Of a DNA stretch of 64,000 bases, positions 19,442 through 28,474 are shown piece by piece. The DNA comes from SAR86 cluster bacterium (GTDB lineage: Bacteria > Pseudomonadota > Gammaproteobacteria > Magnimaribacterales > Magnimaribacteraceae), in contig JADHSF010000004.1 of assembly GCA_016777005.1 (NCBI GenBank), positions 1 to 64,000 on the forward strand. Reading direction: 5' to 3'. The notes below the pieces were generated by a model. It did no database searches and was not told where the DNA came from. It saw only the letters and a list, made by a program, of their open reading frames with translations. The translations under genes were made by a program, and so were the position numbers. Each line of letters opens with the position of its first letter. Positions within the stretch are counted from its first letter, which is position 1.

Positions 19442-19517
19442 TGGTGGGCGATACAGGACTTGAACCTGTAACTTCCACCGTGTAAAGGTGGCACTCTACC
19501 AATTGAGTTAATCGCCC
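19442..19517 (-). tRNA. tRNA-Val (anticodon UAC)
   Basis: Minus strand GGGCGATTAACTCAATTGGTAGAGTGCCACCTTTACACGGTGGAAGTTACAGGTTCAAGTCCTGTATCGCCCACCA: cloverleaf, TTCAAGTC T-loop, encoded CCA, anticodon loop TTTACAC. Confidence 0.95.
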
Positions 19518-19603
19518 AAAGAAGCGCGAATTATAGTATCCCTATTTATTTAAGTCACGAGAGTTTTATTGACCTTATTGTGTTGTAGATTTAAGGTTGG
19601 GTC

Positions 19604-19804
19604 ATGGAACATGTATGGAATACTCTTAACGATTTAATGATTTTTTTAATTATGATTTTATTAGGAGGAATCACTTGGTTTCTCTCTAATTTATTTCTCT
19701 CAAAAGTAATCAGAAATCAAAAAACTTATGAAGTGATCTCGGTTATTCTGGGTTTAAGTGTAGGTGTATTGATTATCATGAATTCTTGGAACTTAACTTA
19801 TTAG
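19604..19804 (+). CDS. small membrane protein, unknown
   Basis: 66 aa, two hydrophobic segments. Confidence 0.45.
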   Translation: MEHVWNTLNDLMIFLIMILLGGITWFLSNLFLSKVIRNQKTYEVISVILGLSVGVLIIMNSWNLTY

Positions 19805-19821
19805 CATCTTAAGGTTTCTGA

Positions 19822-20055
19822 ATGAAAATACTTGATAGGTTCGCTTTAGTCATTCATTGGATAAGTTTCTTGTTTGGATTGGTACTTGGAGTATCTCTTA
19901 TCGGTGCAGGACTAATCTATGATATTCCCTTAGAACAAAGATTTTTTACAATAGTATTTGGAGTATTTGGTTTATTTTCTTGTTCTGGCCTCGGGTGGCT
20001 CGCGAGATTTGTTTTAGAAGGAAAAATCCATTTTTTACCCTGGAGAACGAAATGA
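19822..20055 (+). CDS. small membrane protein, unknown
   Basis: 77 aa, two hydrophobic segments; overlaps the next start codon. Confidence 0.5.
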   Translation: MKILDRFALVIHWISFLFGLVLGVSLIGAGLIYDIPLEQRFFTIVFGVFGLFSCSGLGWLARFVLEGKIHFLPWRTK

Positions 20056-20249
20056 TTTATTTGATATTGGGGCTCACTATTTCTAATACCCTTCTGATTC
20101 TGTATTGCCTCTGGAAGCAAAAAGAAAATAATCAAGAAATTATACAAGAGCTGAGAAGAAAAAAAGAAGAAACTGAAATTGCTACTGAAAAAAATAAAGA
20201 GCATATTGACGATATGCTTAAAATGCGAGAAATGTATGAATCTGAATAA
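20052..20249 (+). CDS. small membrane-anchored coiled-coil protein, unknown
   Basis: MIYLILGLTISNTLLILYCLWKQKENNQEIIQELRRKKEETEIATEKNKEH; start moved to 20052. Confidence 0.5.
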   Translation: MIYLILGLTISNTLLILYCLWKQKENNQEIIQELRRKKEETEIATEKNKEHIDDMLKMREMYESE

Positions 20250-20276
20250 ATCTTTCATCATCATATTTATTAACAA

Positions 20277-20525
20277 ATGAACGAACAAGAAATACTGAAC
20301 CTTAAAGAAAGAATTAAAGAACTTGAAAGCCAAGTTGTAGATTTACAATCTCAACAATTAGAAACAGGAAATAATATTGTCACTTTAATTCAACATGCAG
20401 AGACAATGAATAACGTCACTGATGCATCAGGACTATTGGCTGAACATGTTACAGATCTTGAAGAGAGATTGAATATAGTAGTAAATTGGATGAAAGAGGA
20501 AATTCATTATAAAGGTCTTAATTAA
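20277..20525 (+). CDS. small coiled-coil protein, unknown
   Basis: 82 aa, heptad-like NLKERIKELESQVVDLQSQQLE. Confidence 0.5.
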   Translation: MNEQEILNLKERIKELESQVVDLQSQQLETGNNIVTLIQHAETMNNVTDASGLLAEHVTDLEERLNIVVNWMKEEIHYKGLN

Positions 20526-20535
20526 AACTGTTGCC

Positions 20536-22335
20536 ATGAAAGGTTTATTCATTCTTTTAAGTATAGTTTCGACCTCATTATTTGGCTCTGAAGCTGAAAA
20601 ACTAGTAACAGAGCAATGTGCGTCATGTCATGAAAATAATAATCTTAATTTAATTTCTATAAGTTCAATGGCCCAATATTCTCAATCTGATCTTTTGTAT
20701 ATTCTAGAAAAAGGGAAGATGAAGACTCTAGCTAAAGATCTTCCTAAGAGTCAAAAAAAATTAATAGTTGAGTATATTTCAAAAAAAGACGCAAATAATA
20801 AGCTCAGTACTGATTCAGATTATTGCAAACAAAGTATTTCAGAAAAAACTTTATCTACCGGATCTAAATGGACAAGCTGGGGGTATGATTCTTTTAATAG
20901 CAGAAATCAAACTAAGACCAATATCAATTCAGGTAATATTAATAGCCTTAAGCTTAAATGGTCTTTTGGAATAGCTAGCGAGGATGTAAGAGCGCAACCA
21001 ATTGTCGTAGGCCAACTAATTTTTATTGCAGGAAAATCTTTATATGCCTTGAACAAAGAAACTGGGTGTATGTATTGGAAATTTCAATCAAAAGGTATGT
21101 TTAGAAATGCTCCTGCTTTTGATGTAAGCACAAAAGATTCAATATATATTGTCGATTCAGATTTTGTAGCTTTTAAGATCAATATTTTTGATGGCGAAGT
21201 GATTTGGAAAACAAAAATCCCAAAAGAATTTGAATCAAATACATCTTCTGCCTCTCCAGTACAAGCTGGCGGTTTCTTGCTAGTTCCAATCTCAACTTAC
21301 GAAACTATCATGGCCATTGATCCTTCATATGAGTGCTGTAAAAGTAGCGGAGGAATGGTCGCCATTAATACAAAAGATGGTGAAATTATCTGGAATCACA
21401 GAATAGAGCAAAAGGCCGAGTACACTAAAAAAGGAATGATTACTCGAGTTAAGAAATTTGCACCAGCAGGTAGTGCGGTATGGAATGCGCCGGGGGTTGA
21501 TTTATTAAATGAAAGAGTTTTTTTTGGTACTGGACAAAGTTTACAATCTCCTGCATCAGGGTTTAGTGATGCTGTCATAACTTTAGATCTTAATACAGGT
21601 AAGAAGTTATGGGTTACACAAACTCTTGCAGGTGATGCCTATAATGTAGGTTGTGAAATTCCTGTGGTTAGAAGTATGGTGTGCCCTGAAGAGAATGGTC
21701 CAGATTTCGATTTCGGGGCTTCCATTATTCAATCTATAGATAAACAAGGTTCCAAGGTTATTTTTGCTGGTCAAAAATCAGGTTGGGTTTTTAAATTAAA
21801 TCCGTTAAATGGAGAAATTGATTGGGAGAAGAAAGTTGGCAATGGAGGGGTATTGGGTGGCATACACTTCGGAATGGCTAGCGATAATACAAAACTATAT
21901 GTTCCCATTTCTGATCGCAAGGTGAACAAAGATTATGATGATAAAGCACAACCGGGATTGTATGCTCTGGATTTTGAAACTGGAGATATTATCTGGTCAT
22001 ATAAACATGATGAAATGTGTAGTGATAGAAAACCTCTATACGGAGAAGGAAGCTGCTTTACAGGATTCTCTGCACCTATTTCCATAGCCAATAATCTATT
22101 ATTTGCAGGCTCTCTAGATGGCAAATTTTCCGCACATTCTGTTGAAGATGGAAAGAAGTTATGGGAATTCGACACTCTACAAGAGTTTCAAACAATCAAT
22201 AATTATCCTTCAGTTGGTGGTTCAATTGATGCCTCTGGGCCTGTGATAGTGGATGATTGGGTGTTTATAAATAGCGGCTATTCACATCATGGGCAAATGT
22301 CGGGAAATGCCATTTTGGCCTTTTCAATTAAATAA
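20536..22335 (+). CDS. PQQ-dependent dehydrogenase with N-terminal cytochrome c domain (polyvinyl-alcohol-dehydrogenase-like)
   Basis: 599 aa; signal peptide, CASCH heme c site, PQQ propeller repeats (LYALNKETGCMYWKF, VAINTKDGEIIW, ALDFETGDIIW), vicinal ECCKSSGG. Confidence 0.85.
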   Translation: MKGLFILLSIVSTSLFGSEAEKLVTEQCASCHENNNLNLISISSMAQYSQSDLLYILEKGKMKTLAKDLPKSQKKLIVEYISKKDANNKLSTDSDYCKQSISEKTLSTGSKWTSWGYDSFNSRNQTKTNINSGNINSLKLKWSFGIASEDVRAQPIVVGQLIFIAGKSLYALNKETGCMYWKFQSKGMFRNAPAFDVSTKDSIYIVDSDFVAFKINIFDGEVIWKTKIPKEFESNTSSASPVQAGGFLLVPISTYETIMAIDPSYECCKSSGGMVAINTKDGEIIWNHRIEQKAEYTKKGMITRVKKFAPAGSAVWNAPGVDLLNERVFFGTGQSLQSPASGFSDAVITLDLNTGKKLWVTQTLAGDAYNVGCEIPVVRSMVCPEENGPDFDFGASIIQSIDKQGSKVIFAGQKSGWVFKLNPLNGEIDWEKKVGNGGVLGGIHFGMASDNTKLYVPISDRKVNKDYDDKAQPGLYALDFETGDIIWSYKHDEMCSDRKPLYGEGSCFTGFSAPISIANNLLFAGSLDGKFSAHSVEDGKKLWEFDTLQEFQTINNYPSVGGSIDASGPVIVDDWVFINSGYSHHGQMSGNAILAFSIK

Positions 22336-22812
22336 TTAGGAGAAACCTATCCATCTTCCAGATGCTGCGGTAACGACCCATAGAGAAAAAGAGACAAAGC
22401 CTATTATTTTCATATAGACACCTTCCCCTTTATTCAAAGCAATAGGATTTCTAACCAAATATACAAATAAAATTCCCAAGATTAAGCAAGATATCTTTAT
22501 CCAAAAAGCTCTACTGTAGTAACACTTTACAGCTTCGCTTAAAAACAGAGGTATTCCAGTTGAAATGAGCAAAATTAAACCAAAATTAAATACAGATTTA
22601 GTTTGAGTAATAACATAACTTATAGACTCTGATTTAAATAAAAGGCCGACCAATCTTAAATCACCGATAACTACTGCACCTCCAAGAATACCCAATCCAA
22701 GAAGATGGAAGGACTGTATGACTGGAAATAACCATAAAGATCCTCTCACGTACTCTCCGATAAAACTATCTTCAAGAAGATAAATTATTTCTAATAACTG
22801 ACTAGATTCCAT
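22336..22812 (-). CDS. membrane protein, DUF6644-like
   Basis: 158 aa; RGSLWLFPVIQSFHLLGLGILGGAVVIGDLRLVGL; homologous in layout to the neighbouring ORF. Confidence 0.6.
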   Translation of the reverse strand: MESSQLLEIIYLLEDSFIGEYVRGSLWLFPVIQSFHLLGLGILGGAVVIGDLRLVGLLFKSESISYVITQTKSVFNFGLILLISTGIPLFLSEAVKCYYSRAFWIKISCLILGILFVYLVRNPIALNKGEGVYMKIIGFVSFSLWVVTAASGRWIGFS

Positions 22813-23380
22813 CTAGAGCCTCATAAAATTCTGTCTGTACTACGCAGCTTGTAAGAAAATTGATAATTTCTGACTGAGGCTGTTTATCGCAATCAAACCA
22901 ATTATAAGCAATCATTCTCCCAGAAATTATAACTAAGCTCCAAAGGCATAATGATAAAGCTGCACTGCATCTCATGCTGAATGGTATAAAACTATTGCTA
23001 TCCCAAACCTTACCTTCTTGATTCATCCTCCAATGAAAGTACAAGGCATTGATTCCTGCAAGTATCATCAAAAACATCTTTATTCTAAAAAAGAGATTTT
23101 GATAGTTTCTTATTGGTATCGCATAAAATAGTAAGAAACCTGTGAAGGTCATCAAAATAAATCCAATGATAGACAGAGGAAGAACTTTTCTATTCATCTC
23201 CGATATAGAGAGCTTTTTAAATGCGTAACCACTCAATCTTAAGTCCACAAAAAGTAAAGTACCAAAAAAAATAGCTATAAAAAGAACATGGGCTGATTCT
23301 ATCCATGGATAAAGGTATAAAGATTCTCTAAGAGCAATACTCCATGAAGTTGATGCCAAACATTCTATGAAATGCATCAT
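22802..23380 (-). CDS. membrane protein, DUF6644-like paralog
   Basis: 192 aa; RESLYLYPWIESAHVLFIAIFFGTLLFVDLRLSGY parallels the adjacent ORF. Confidence 0.6.
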   Translation of the reverse strand: MMHFIECLASTSWSIALRESLYLYPWIESAHVLFIAIFFGTLLFVDLRLSGYAFKKLSISEMNRKVLPLSIIGFILMTFTGFLLFYAIPIRNYQNLFFRIKMFLMILAGINALYFHWRMNQEGKVWDSNSFIPFSMRCSAALSLCLWSLVIISGRMIAYNWFDCDKQPQSEIINFLTSCVVQTEFYEALDGI

Positions 23381-23386
23381 AAAATA

Positions 23387-23821
23387 TTATTTGGGCATAT
23401 AAATATTATGACAAGCAACGCAAGCTTGATACAAATCTGCACCTATTTGAAATAGACTTTCTGCATCCTTCTTTTCTGCTGCTTCTAGCGCATTTCTACC
23501 AATTGGTTCAAGCATTTCTGAAAAAATAATCCAATCTTTTCTTCCTTTAGATCTATCAGGCTTTGTAAGCAGATAGGAGCTTTCAATAATTACTTGAGCA
23601 CCGAATATCACATCATCCCACCCTTCTTGACTTGTGGGTTCAAGACTTTGCTCCCCTTCTTCTGTAATTATGAAACCTGTAGACTCCCAAATTTTTTCTG
23701 AAGCAGGTGTAAGTAAATGAGCCATAAGATCATGCATATCTGAATGATCTTCTGAAGAAAAAATAGGAAAGGTTAAAGAGAGAGAGGAAATACTTATCAA
23801 TAAAAAAATTATTGATCTCAT
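23387..23821 (-). CDS. periplasmic cytochrome c-like protein
   Basis: 144 aa, signal peptide, C-terminal CVACH heme-binding motif. Confidence 0.7.
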   Translation of the reverse strand: MRSIIFLLISISSLSLTFPIFSSEDHSDMHDLMAHLLTPASEKIWESTGFIITEEGEQSLEPTSQEGWDDVIFGAQVIIESSYLLTKPDRSKGRKDWIIFSEMLEPIGRNALEAAEKKDAESLFQIGADLYQACVACHNIYMPK

Positions 23822-24258
23822 TATCTTCGCTCTCTTGGATCAGCTCCATCTCTTGGCGCACCCGTTCCAGAAGATCCCATAAATACTTTTCTGCCATCAG
23901 GAAAAGTGACATCTCTTCCATTAGCTATACATCTAGGAAGACAAAGCTTCCCCTTACTTTGATAGCCTCTTACAATAATTTCTACTCCTGGTTTAATGCT
24001 ATTCTTTGTGATTCCATTGCGAATTAGAGTATTAGGTGTTCCACCTTCTACCATCCAAACAGTTTTTTTACCATTCTCTATAACTTCAACATGTACCCAA
24101 GCATGAGGATTTATCCATTCAACCTTTAAAACCTTGCCGGTTATATTGATTGGTGCATTAGCATCAAACTCAGCCGTGAAGGCATGATGAGACAACACAT
24201 AGTTACTCATAAAACAGAAAACATATATTGAAGTAAACTTTAAAATCTTATTTAACAT
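23821..24258 (-). CDS. DUF6152-like exported protein
   Basis: 145 aa; signal peptide then SHHAFTAEFDANAPINITGKVLKVEWINPHAWVHVEV. Confidence 0.75.
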   Translation of the reverse strand: MLNKILKFTSIYVFCFMSNYVLSHHAFTAEFDANAPINITGKVLKVEWINPHAWVHVEVIENGKKTVWMVEGGTPNTLIRNGITKNSIKPGVEIIVRGYQSKGKLCLPRCIANGRDVTFPDGRKVFMGSSGTGAPRDGADPRERR

Positions 24259-25241
24259 TATTTCTCCTCTTCCCTTGCTCCGGCAAGAATATTTGCCATA
24301 GCATAGTTGCCTTCATGACATGCGTATTCATAAATTTTCTCATTAGTTGATCTAAGAGGCATCTCACCTTTCCAAGTATCTCGATATGCTTTGTTATCAT
24401 TAACTTCAAATTGGTACAAGATTTCATTCTCGCTAGTTCTTTTGAATCTCTCAATAACTTCAGCACCTTCCATCATTAGAATTTGATGTCTTATGCCAGC
24501 TCTAAATTTCTGTTGAGGATGATGATTCTTTGTTTTAACCACTAAAGTATTGCCCTCCCAGTAACCTACAGAGTCTCCTAACCAAGGCTTCATATTATCT
24601 GGATTATGATTTGAATCTAATCTGATTATTCTTGCATCATGATTCATTTCTACCATTATCATTACATATCCAGGTGACTGAACTATTTGATAGTGATTAT
24701 TGTATAAAACATTTAGCATTGGAGGGCCGCCACTTGAACCAAAGCCAACTATACATCTTTCTCCCAAACTCCTTTCTTCAGGATGATCTGCTCTAGTGAA
24801 CATACGATATATAAATGGTCCCTCTAGAGCCCAGCGAGTTAATCTTCTGGGTAATTTTCCATTCTCAGGATAAGTTATTACTGAACTCCTATAACTTCCA
24901 TCTAGTCTGATGAAATCATTTCCAGGATCCATCCAAGCTGCGTTATATCCACCAACATCACCTCCCGACTCTGGTGTCTCGCCATCCTCATAGGGATTAT
25001 CAAGCACTTCAATAGAACTTTCTGAAGCCTTTTTTGCAAGTTCCACTTGTTCATCAGATATTTCTAAAGTTTCAAAATAATCTGGTCTTTCAAGGCTAGT
25101 TAAGCTGGCATTTGTCCATACTCCTTGTAAATCTGGATCGCCAAACCACGTTTTGGTTTGAGTGTAATCATTTGAAAATGATAATGAGGTGAAAAGAAAT
25201 AATGAAATAAGCAAGATTTTATTTAGCACGAAACTCTCCAT
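24258..25241 (-). CDS. exported protein of unknown function (paralog A)
   Basis: 327 aa, signal peptide; PDLQGVWTN, GDSVGYWEGNTLVVKT. Confidence 0.7.
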   Translation of the reverse strand: MESFVLNKILLISLFLFTSLSFSNDYTQTKTWFGDPDLQGVWTNASLTSLERPDYFETLEISDEQVELAKKASESSIEVLDNPYEDGETPESGGDVGGYNAAWMDPGNDFIRLDGSYRSSVITYPENGKLPRRLTRWALEGPFIYRMFTRADHPEERSLGERCIVGFGSSGGPPMLNVLYNNHYQIVQSPGYVMIMVEMNHDARIIRLDSNHNPDNMKPWLGDSVGYWEGNTLVVKTKNHHPQQKFRAGIRHQILMMEGAEVIERFKRTSENEILYQFEVNDNKAYRDTWKGEMPLRSTNEKIYEYACHEGNYAMANILAGAREEEK

Positions 25242-26037
25242 AAATTAATTCTTCTACAAATTCAACACACTTAAATTGTTGAAGTTGTGCATCTTGACCC
25301 TGCTTCTTATAAAGTTTCATTTTAATTTTCCAAGGTCGAGTAAAAGTTTCTTCATCTTCTATAGTAGCCTCATAATCCATTACATTTGAATTAATTAAGG
25401 TATATCTTTCAGTAACTTTTAGTTTATCGGAATGATGGTTTCCCGATCTATCAAACCATGTCTGATCATTAAAACCTGTTGCTTCGACAACGAAAGTATT
25501 ATCTTCCCAATACCCCCAAGACTGCCCCATCCAAGAGTCCATAGGAGCTTCCCCTGGATCTTCTAAGAAGATATTTCTTGTTGCTCCAGCGTACTCATAA
25601 CTAAAAAAGACAGCTTTTTTACTATGAAATATCTGGAAAGCATAAGGCATATAAGTGGCTCTAGGTACACCAGGTAAATAACATTTTATTTCTGGATCTC
25701 TATTCAACCAATCCTTTTTGTTTTCATCTCGTTTCTTTAGTGCATTCCTTTTATAAGGTATCTCTCCTCCTTCCACAACACTCAAACCGGCTGGAACGGA
25801 TCCAACCGCACCTAAAGATAAAAGGTCTGGGTGTGGAATAGGGACTACAGGTCCTTCTACTAACTGCATTGCAGCTGATGCTGAATGTGCCTCTAAGTTG
25901 TAATTCGCCCTATTCATTACTTGCCAAATTCCATTCAAATCCGGCTTTCCATTTGGGCCTTCAGAGATATCTGTAATAGACAAAGAGCTATAAATTGAAA
26001 TTAGAATTACGGTTATTGTTTTTTTTAAATAATGCAA
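25219..26037 (-). CDS. exported protein of unknown function (paralog B)
   Basis: 272 aa; PDLNGIWQV, GQSWGYWEDNTFVVEATGF shared with paralog A. Confidence 0.7.
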   Translation of the reverse strand: MHYLKKTITVILISIYSSLSITDISEGPNGKPDLNGIWQVMNRANYNLEAHSASAAMQLVEGPVVPIPHPDLLSLGAVGSVPAGLSVVEGGEIPYKRNALKKRDENKKDWLNRDPEIKCYLPGVPRATYMPYAFQIFHSKKAVFFSYEYAGATRNIFLEDPGEAPMDSWMGQSWGYWEDNTFVVEATGFNDQTWFDRSGNHHSDKLKVTERYTLINSNVMDYEATIEDEETFTRPWKIKMKLYKKQGQDAQLQQFKCVEFVEELIYGEFRAK

Positions 26038-26115
26038 AATAATTCTCCCCCTTATTTAATCTTAATTAAAGAGAGATATTTTTCATTAAAAAAAAGAGCT
26101 ATTTTTTTCTTTGTA

Positions 26116-26538
26116 TTACCAGGTACCTTTATTTTCCATAGAAATCCACGGTTCAGAAGGTTCTAGCGCTTGTCCTTTTTGTAATAACTCAATCGAGATG
26201 TTATCGGGAGATTTTACAAAAGCCATTCGTCCATCTCTAGGAGGTCGGTTAATTTCGACACCTTTTTCACTTAGTTTCTTGCAAGTGAGATAGATATCAT
26301 CAACCTGATAAGCTAGATGACCAAAATTACGTGATCCTTCTCCAAGATCATCACCATCCCAATTATAAGTAAGCTCAATTTGAGATTCTTCATTTCCATC
26401 TGCAGCTAAAAAAACTAGAGTAAATCTTCCTTCTTCAACATCAATCCTATTAACCTCTTTTAGTCCAAGAGCATCAATAAAAAAACTTAAAGAATTATCT
26501 AGATCTTTTATCCTCAACATTGTGTGTAGATATTGCAT
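26116..26538 (-). CDS. glyoxalase I / lactoylglutathione lyase family protein
   Basis: MQYLHTMLRIKDLDNSLSFFIDALGLKEV, GHLAYQVDDIY; start at 26538 preferred. Confidence 0.88.
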   Translation of the reverse strand: MQYLHTMLRIKDLDNSLSFFIDALGLKEVNRIDVEEGRFTLVFLAADGNEESQIELTYNWDGDDLGEGSRNFGHLAYQVDDIYLTCKKLSEKGVEINRPPRDGRMAFVKSPDNISIELLQKGQALEPSEPWISMENKGTW

Positions 26539-26624
26539 GATTTTCCTTCTTTTTATAAAGATAGATTTAGGGTCCATTTATTATGTCATGTAAAATAGTC
26601 ACATTCACATAATTGGAGAAAAAA

Positions 26625-27794
26625 ATGTCTGAAAGAGAGTTTGATGTAATTGTTTATGGGGCTAGCGGCTATACAGGAAAATTAGTTGCAGATTATATTG
26701 AGAAAGAATATGGAAATAATGACTCTTTAAAATGGGCTTTAGCGGGAAGAAATAAAGATAAATTATTAAATATCAGAAGAGAACTTAACTTAAATTCTAG
26801 TCTCTCCATTCTAGAGGTTGATAGTAATGATCAAGCATCTCTTGATGTTATGACAAGCTCAGCAAAATGCATATTAACTACTGTGGGACCTTATCAGTTA
26901 TACGGATCAAGCTTAGTAGAATCTTGTGCTAAAAACGGAACTGACTACGTAGATTTAACCGGTGAACCAGGTTGGATGTATGAAATGATAAATGCACATA
27001 AAGAAACTGCTGAAAAATCTGGAGCAAGAATTGTCTTTTCTTGTGGTTTTGACAGTATACCGTTTGATTTAGGAGTCTATTTTATCCAGCAAGCTGTGCA
27101 GAGTAAATTTGGTAAACCGGCTCAACATGTTAGAGGTAGAGTCAAGGCTATGAATGGAGAATTTTCAGGGGGCACAATAGCTTCTTTAGGAGCCACTATG
27201 GCAACTCTGAAAGAAAAGCCTGAGCTTATAAAGGTATTAGCCAATCCATTTTCTCTAACAGAAGGTTTTGAAGGGCCAGCTCAACTGGACGATTCTAAGG
27301 TTCTCTTGGATGAAAAGTTAGATATGTGGGTTGCTCCTTTTGTTATGGCACCAATTAATACTAAAAATATCCATAGATCCAATGCATTGTTAGATTTTAA
27401 ATATGGAAAAGATTTCTGCTACGACGAGATGATGATTGGCGGAAAAGGAGAAGAGGGAAAACAAATTGCTGATGCTATGACATCGGCCAACCCTATGGGA
27501 GGAGATAATGTTCCTCAACCAGGAGAGGGACCTTCTAAAGAATCAAGAGAACAAGGCAATTATGATGTTTTATTTTTTGCAGACATTGATGGAGAAACTG
27601 TTGAAGCAAGAGTTACAGGAGATATGGACCCAGGATATGGATCAACTTCAAAAATGATAACTGAAAGTGCCATTTGTCTTGTACAGGACTGCCCCAATTT
27701 AAAGGGTGGAATTTATACTCCAGCTCCAGCAATGGGTGAGAAGCTAATCAAAAGACTAATAGATAAAGCGGGACTAACATTTGATATAGTATAG
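26625..27794 (+). CDS. saccharopine dehydrogenase-like / trans-acting enoyl reductase family protein
   Basis: DVIVYGASGYTGKLVADYI, TVGPYQLYGSSLVESCAKNGTDYVDLTGE; RBS ggag before ATG 26625. Confidence 0.88.
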   Translation: MSEREFDVIVYGASGYTGKLVADYIEKEYGNNDSLKWALAGRNKDKLLNIRRELNLNSSLSILEVDSNDQASLDVMTSSAKCILTTVGPYQLYGSSLVESCAKNGTDYVDLTGEPGWMYEMINAHKETAEKSGARIVFSCGFDSIPFDLGVYFIQQAVQSKFGKPAQHVRGRVKAMNGEFSGGTIASLGATMATLKEKPELIKVLANPFSLTEGFEGPAQLDDSKVLLDEKLDMWVAPFVMAPINTKNIHRSNALLDFKYGKDFCYDEMMIGGKGEEGKQIADAMTSANPMGGDNVPQPGEGPSKESREQGNYDVLFFADIDGETVEARVTGDMDPGYGSTSKMITESAICLVQDCPNLKGGIYTPAPAMGEKLIKRLIDKAGLTFDIV

Positions 27795-27837
27795 ATATAA
27801 TTTATATCATTTAATAAGTTTCATGTATAATACATGC

Positions 27838-28275
27838 ATGAAAAAACTTGTATTTGCTTTTCTTATTTCGCTTTCATCTTTCTCTTCCTTCTCTGAAGAG
27901 CATGTCATTAAAATGCTCAATGCCGGAAAAGAAGGCATGATGGTCTTCGAACCTGCAGTAATCACAATCAGTAAAGGTGATACTGTAAAATTTCTTGCCA
28001 CAGACGTTTCACATAACTCATCGTCTGTTGAAGGAATGATTCCTGAGGGAGCACAACCTTGGATAGGACCTCTAAGCCAAGATATTGAAATAACGCTCAC
28101 TGAAGAAGGTGTATATGTCTATCAATGCACACCGCATAATATGATGGCCATGGTCGGTGTAATTAAAGTTGAGTCCAGTTCAAATCTAGCGCAAGTCAAA
28201 CAAAAAGCGGAGTCTTACAAAAAGACTTTTTTAATGAATCAAGAAAGACTAGACAACTACCTTTCTCAAATATAA
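27838..28275 (+). CDS. pseudoazurin/plastocyanin-type cupredoxin
   Basis: signal peptide; ISKGDTVKFLATDVSHNSSSVEGMIPEG and YQCTPHNMMAMVG blue-copper ligands. Confidence 0.88.
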   Translation: MKKLVFAFLISLSSFSSFSEEHVIKMLNAGKEGMMVFEPAVITISKGDTVKFLATDVSHNSSSVEGMIPEGAQPWIGPLSQDIEITLTEEGVYVYQCTPHNMMAMVGVIKVESSSNLAQVKQKAESYKKTFLMNQERLDNYLSQI

Positions 28276-28282
28276 AAACATC

Positions 28283-28471
28283 ATGAGATTACAAATTGTA
28301 AAAGAACAAGCCGATGAAAATACATTTCTGGAGTGGAGAGATGAGGACTATATGAATAAAATGGACTTTAATCCATTGGTATTATTTGTTGTGATCCCAA
28401 CAATAGTCCAGGCAGGTTGTTTAATTTTTATGGGAGCTGCCATGCTCCTCAATACTGCTATTTTTGTCTAG
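28283..28471 (+). CDS. small hypothetical protein with C-terminal TM
   Basis: 62 aa ORF, hydrophobic C-terminus. Confidence 0.4.
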   Translation: MRLQIVKEQADENTFLEWRDEDYMNKMDFNPLVLFVVIPTIVQAGCLIFMGAAMLLNTAIFV

Positions 28472-28474
28472 AAA

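Noticed and set aside
19917-20333. 138-aa minus-strand ORF opposite the small + strand genes
   Set aside because: Antisense to two better ORFs with plausible starts; Phe/Leu-rich composition is what the opposite strand of AT-rich Lys/Glu-rich coding sequence gives.
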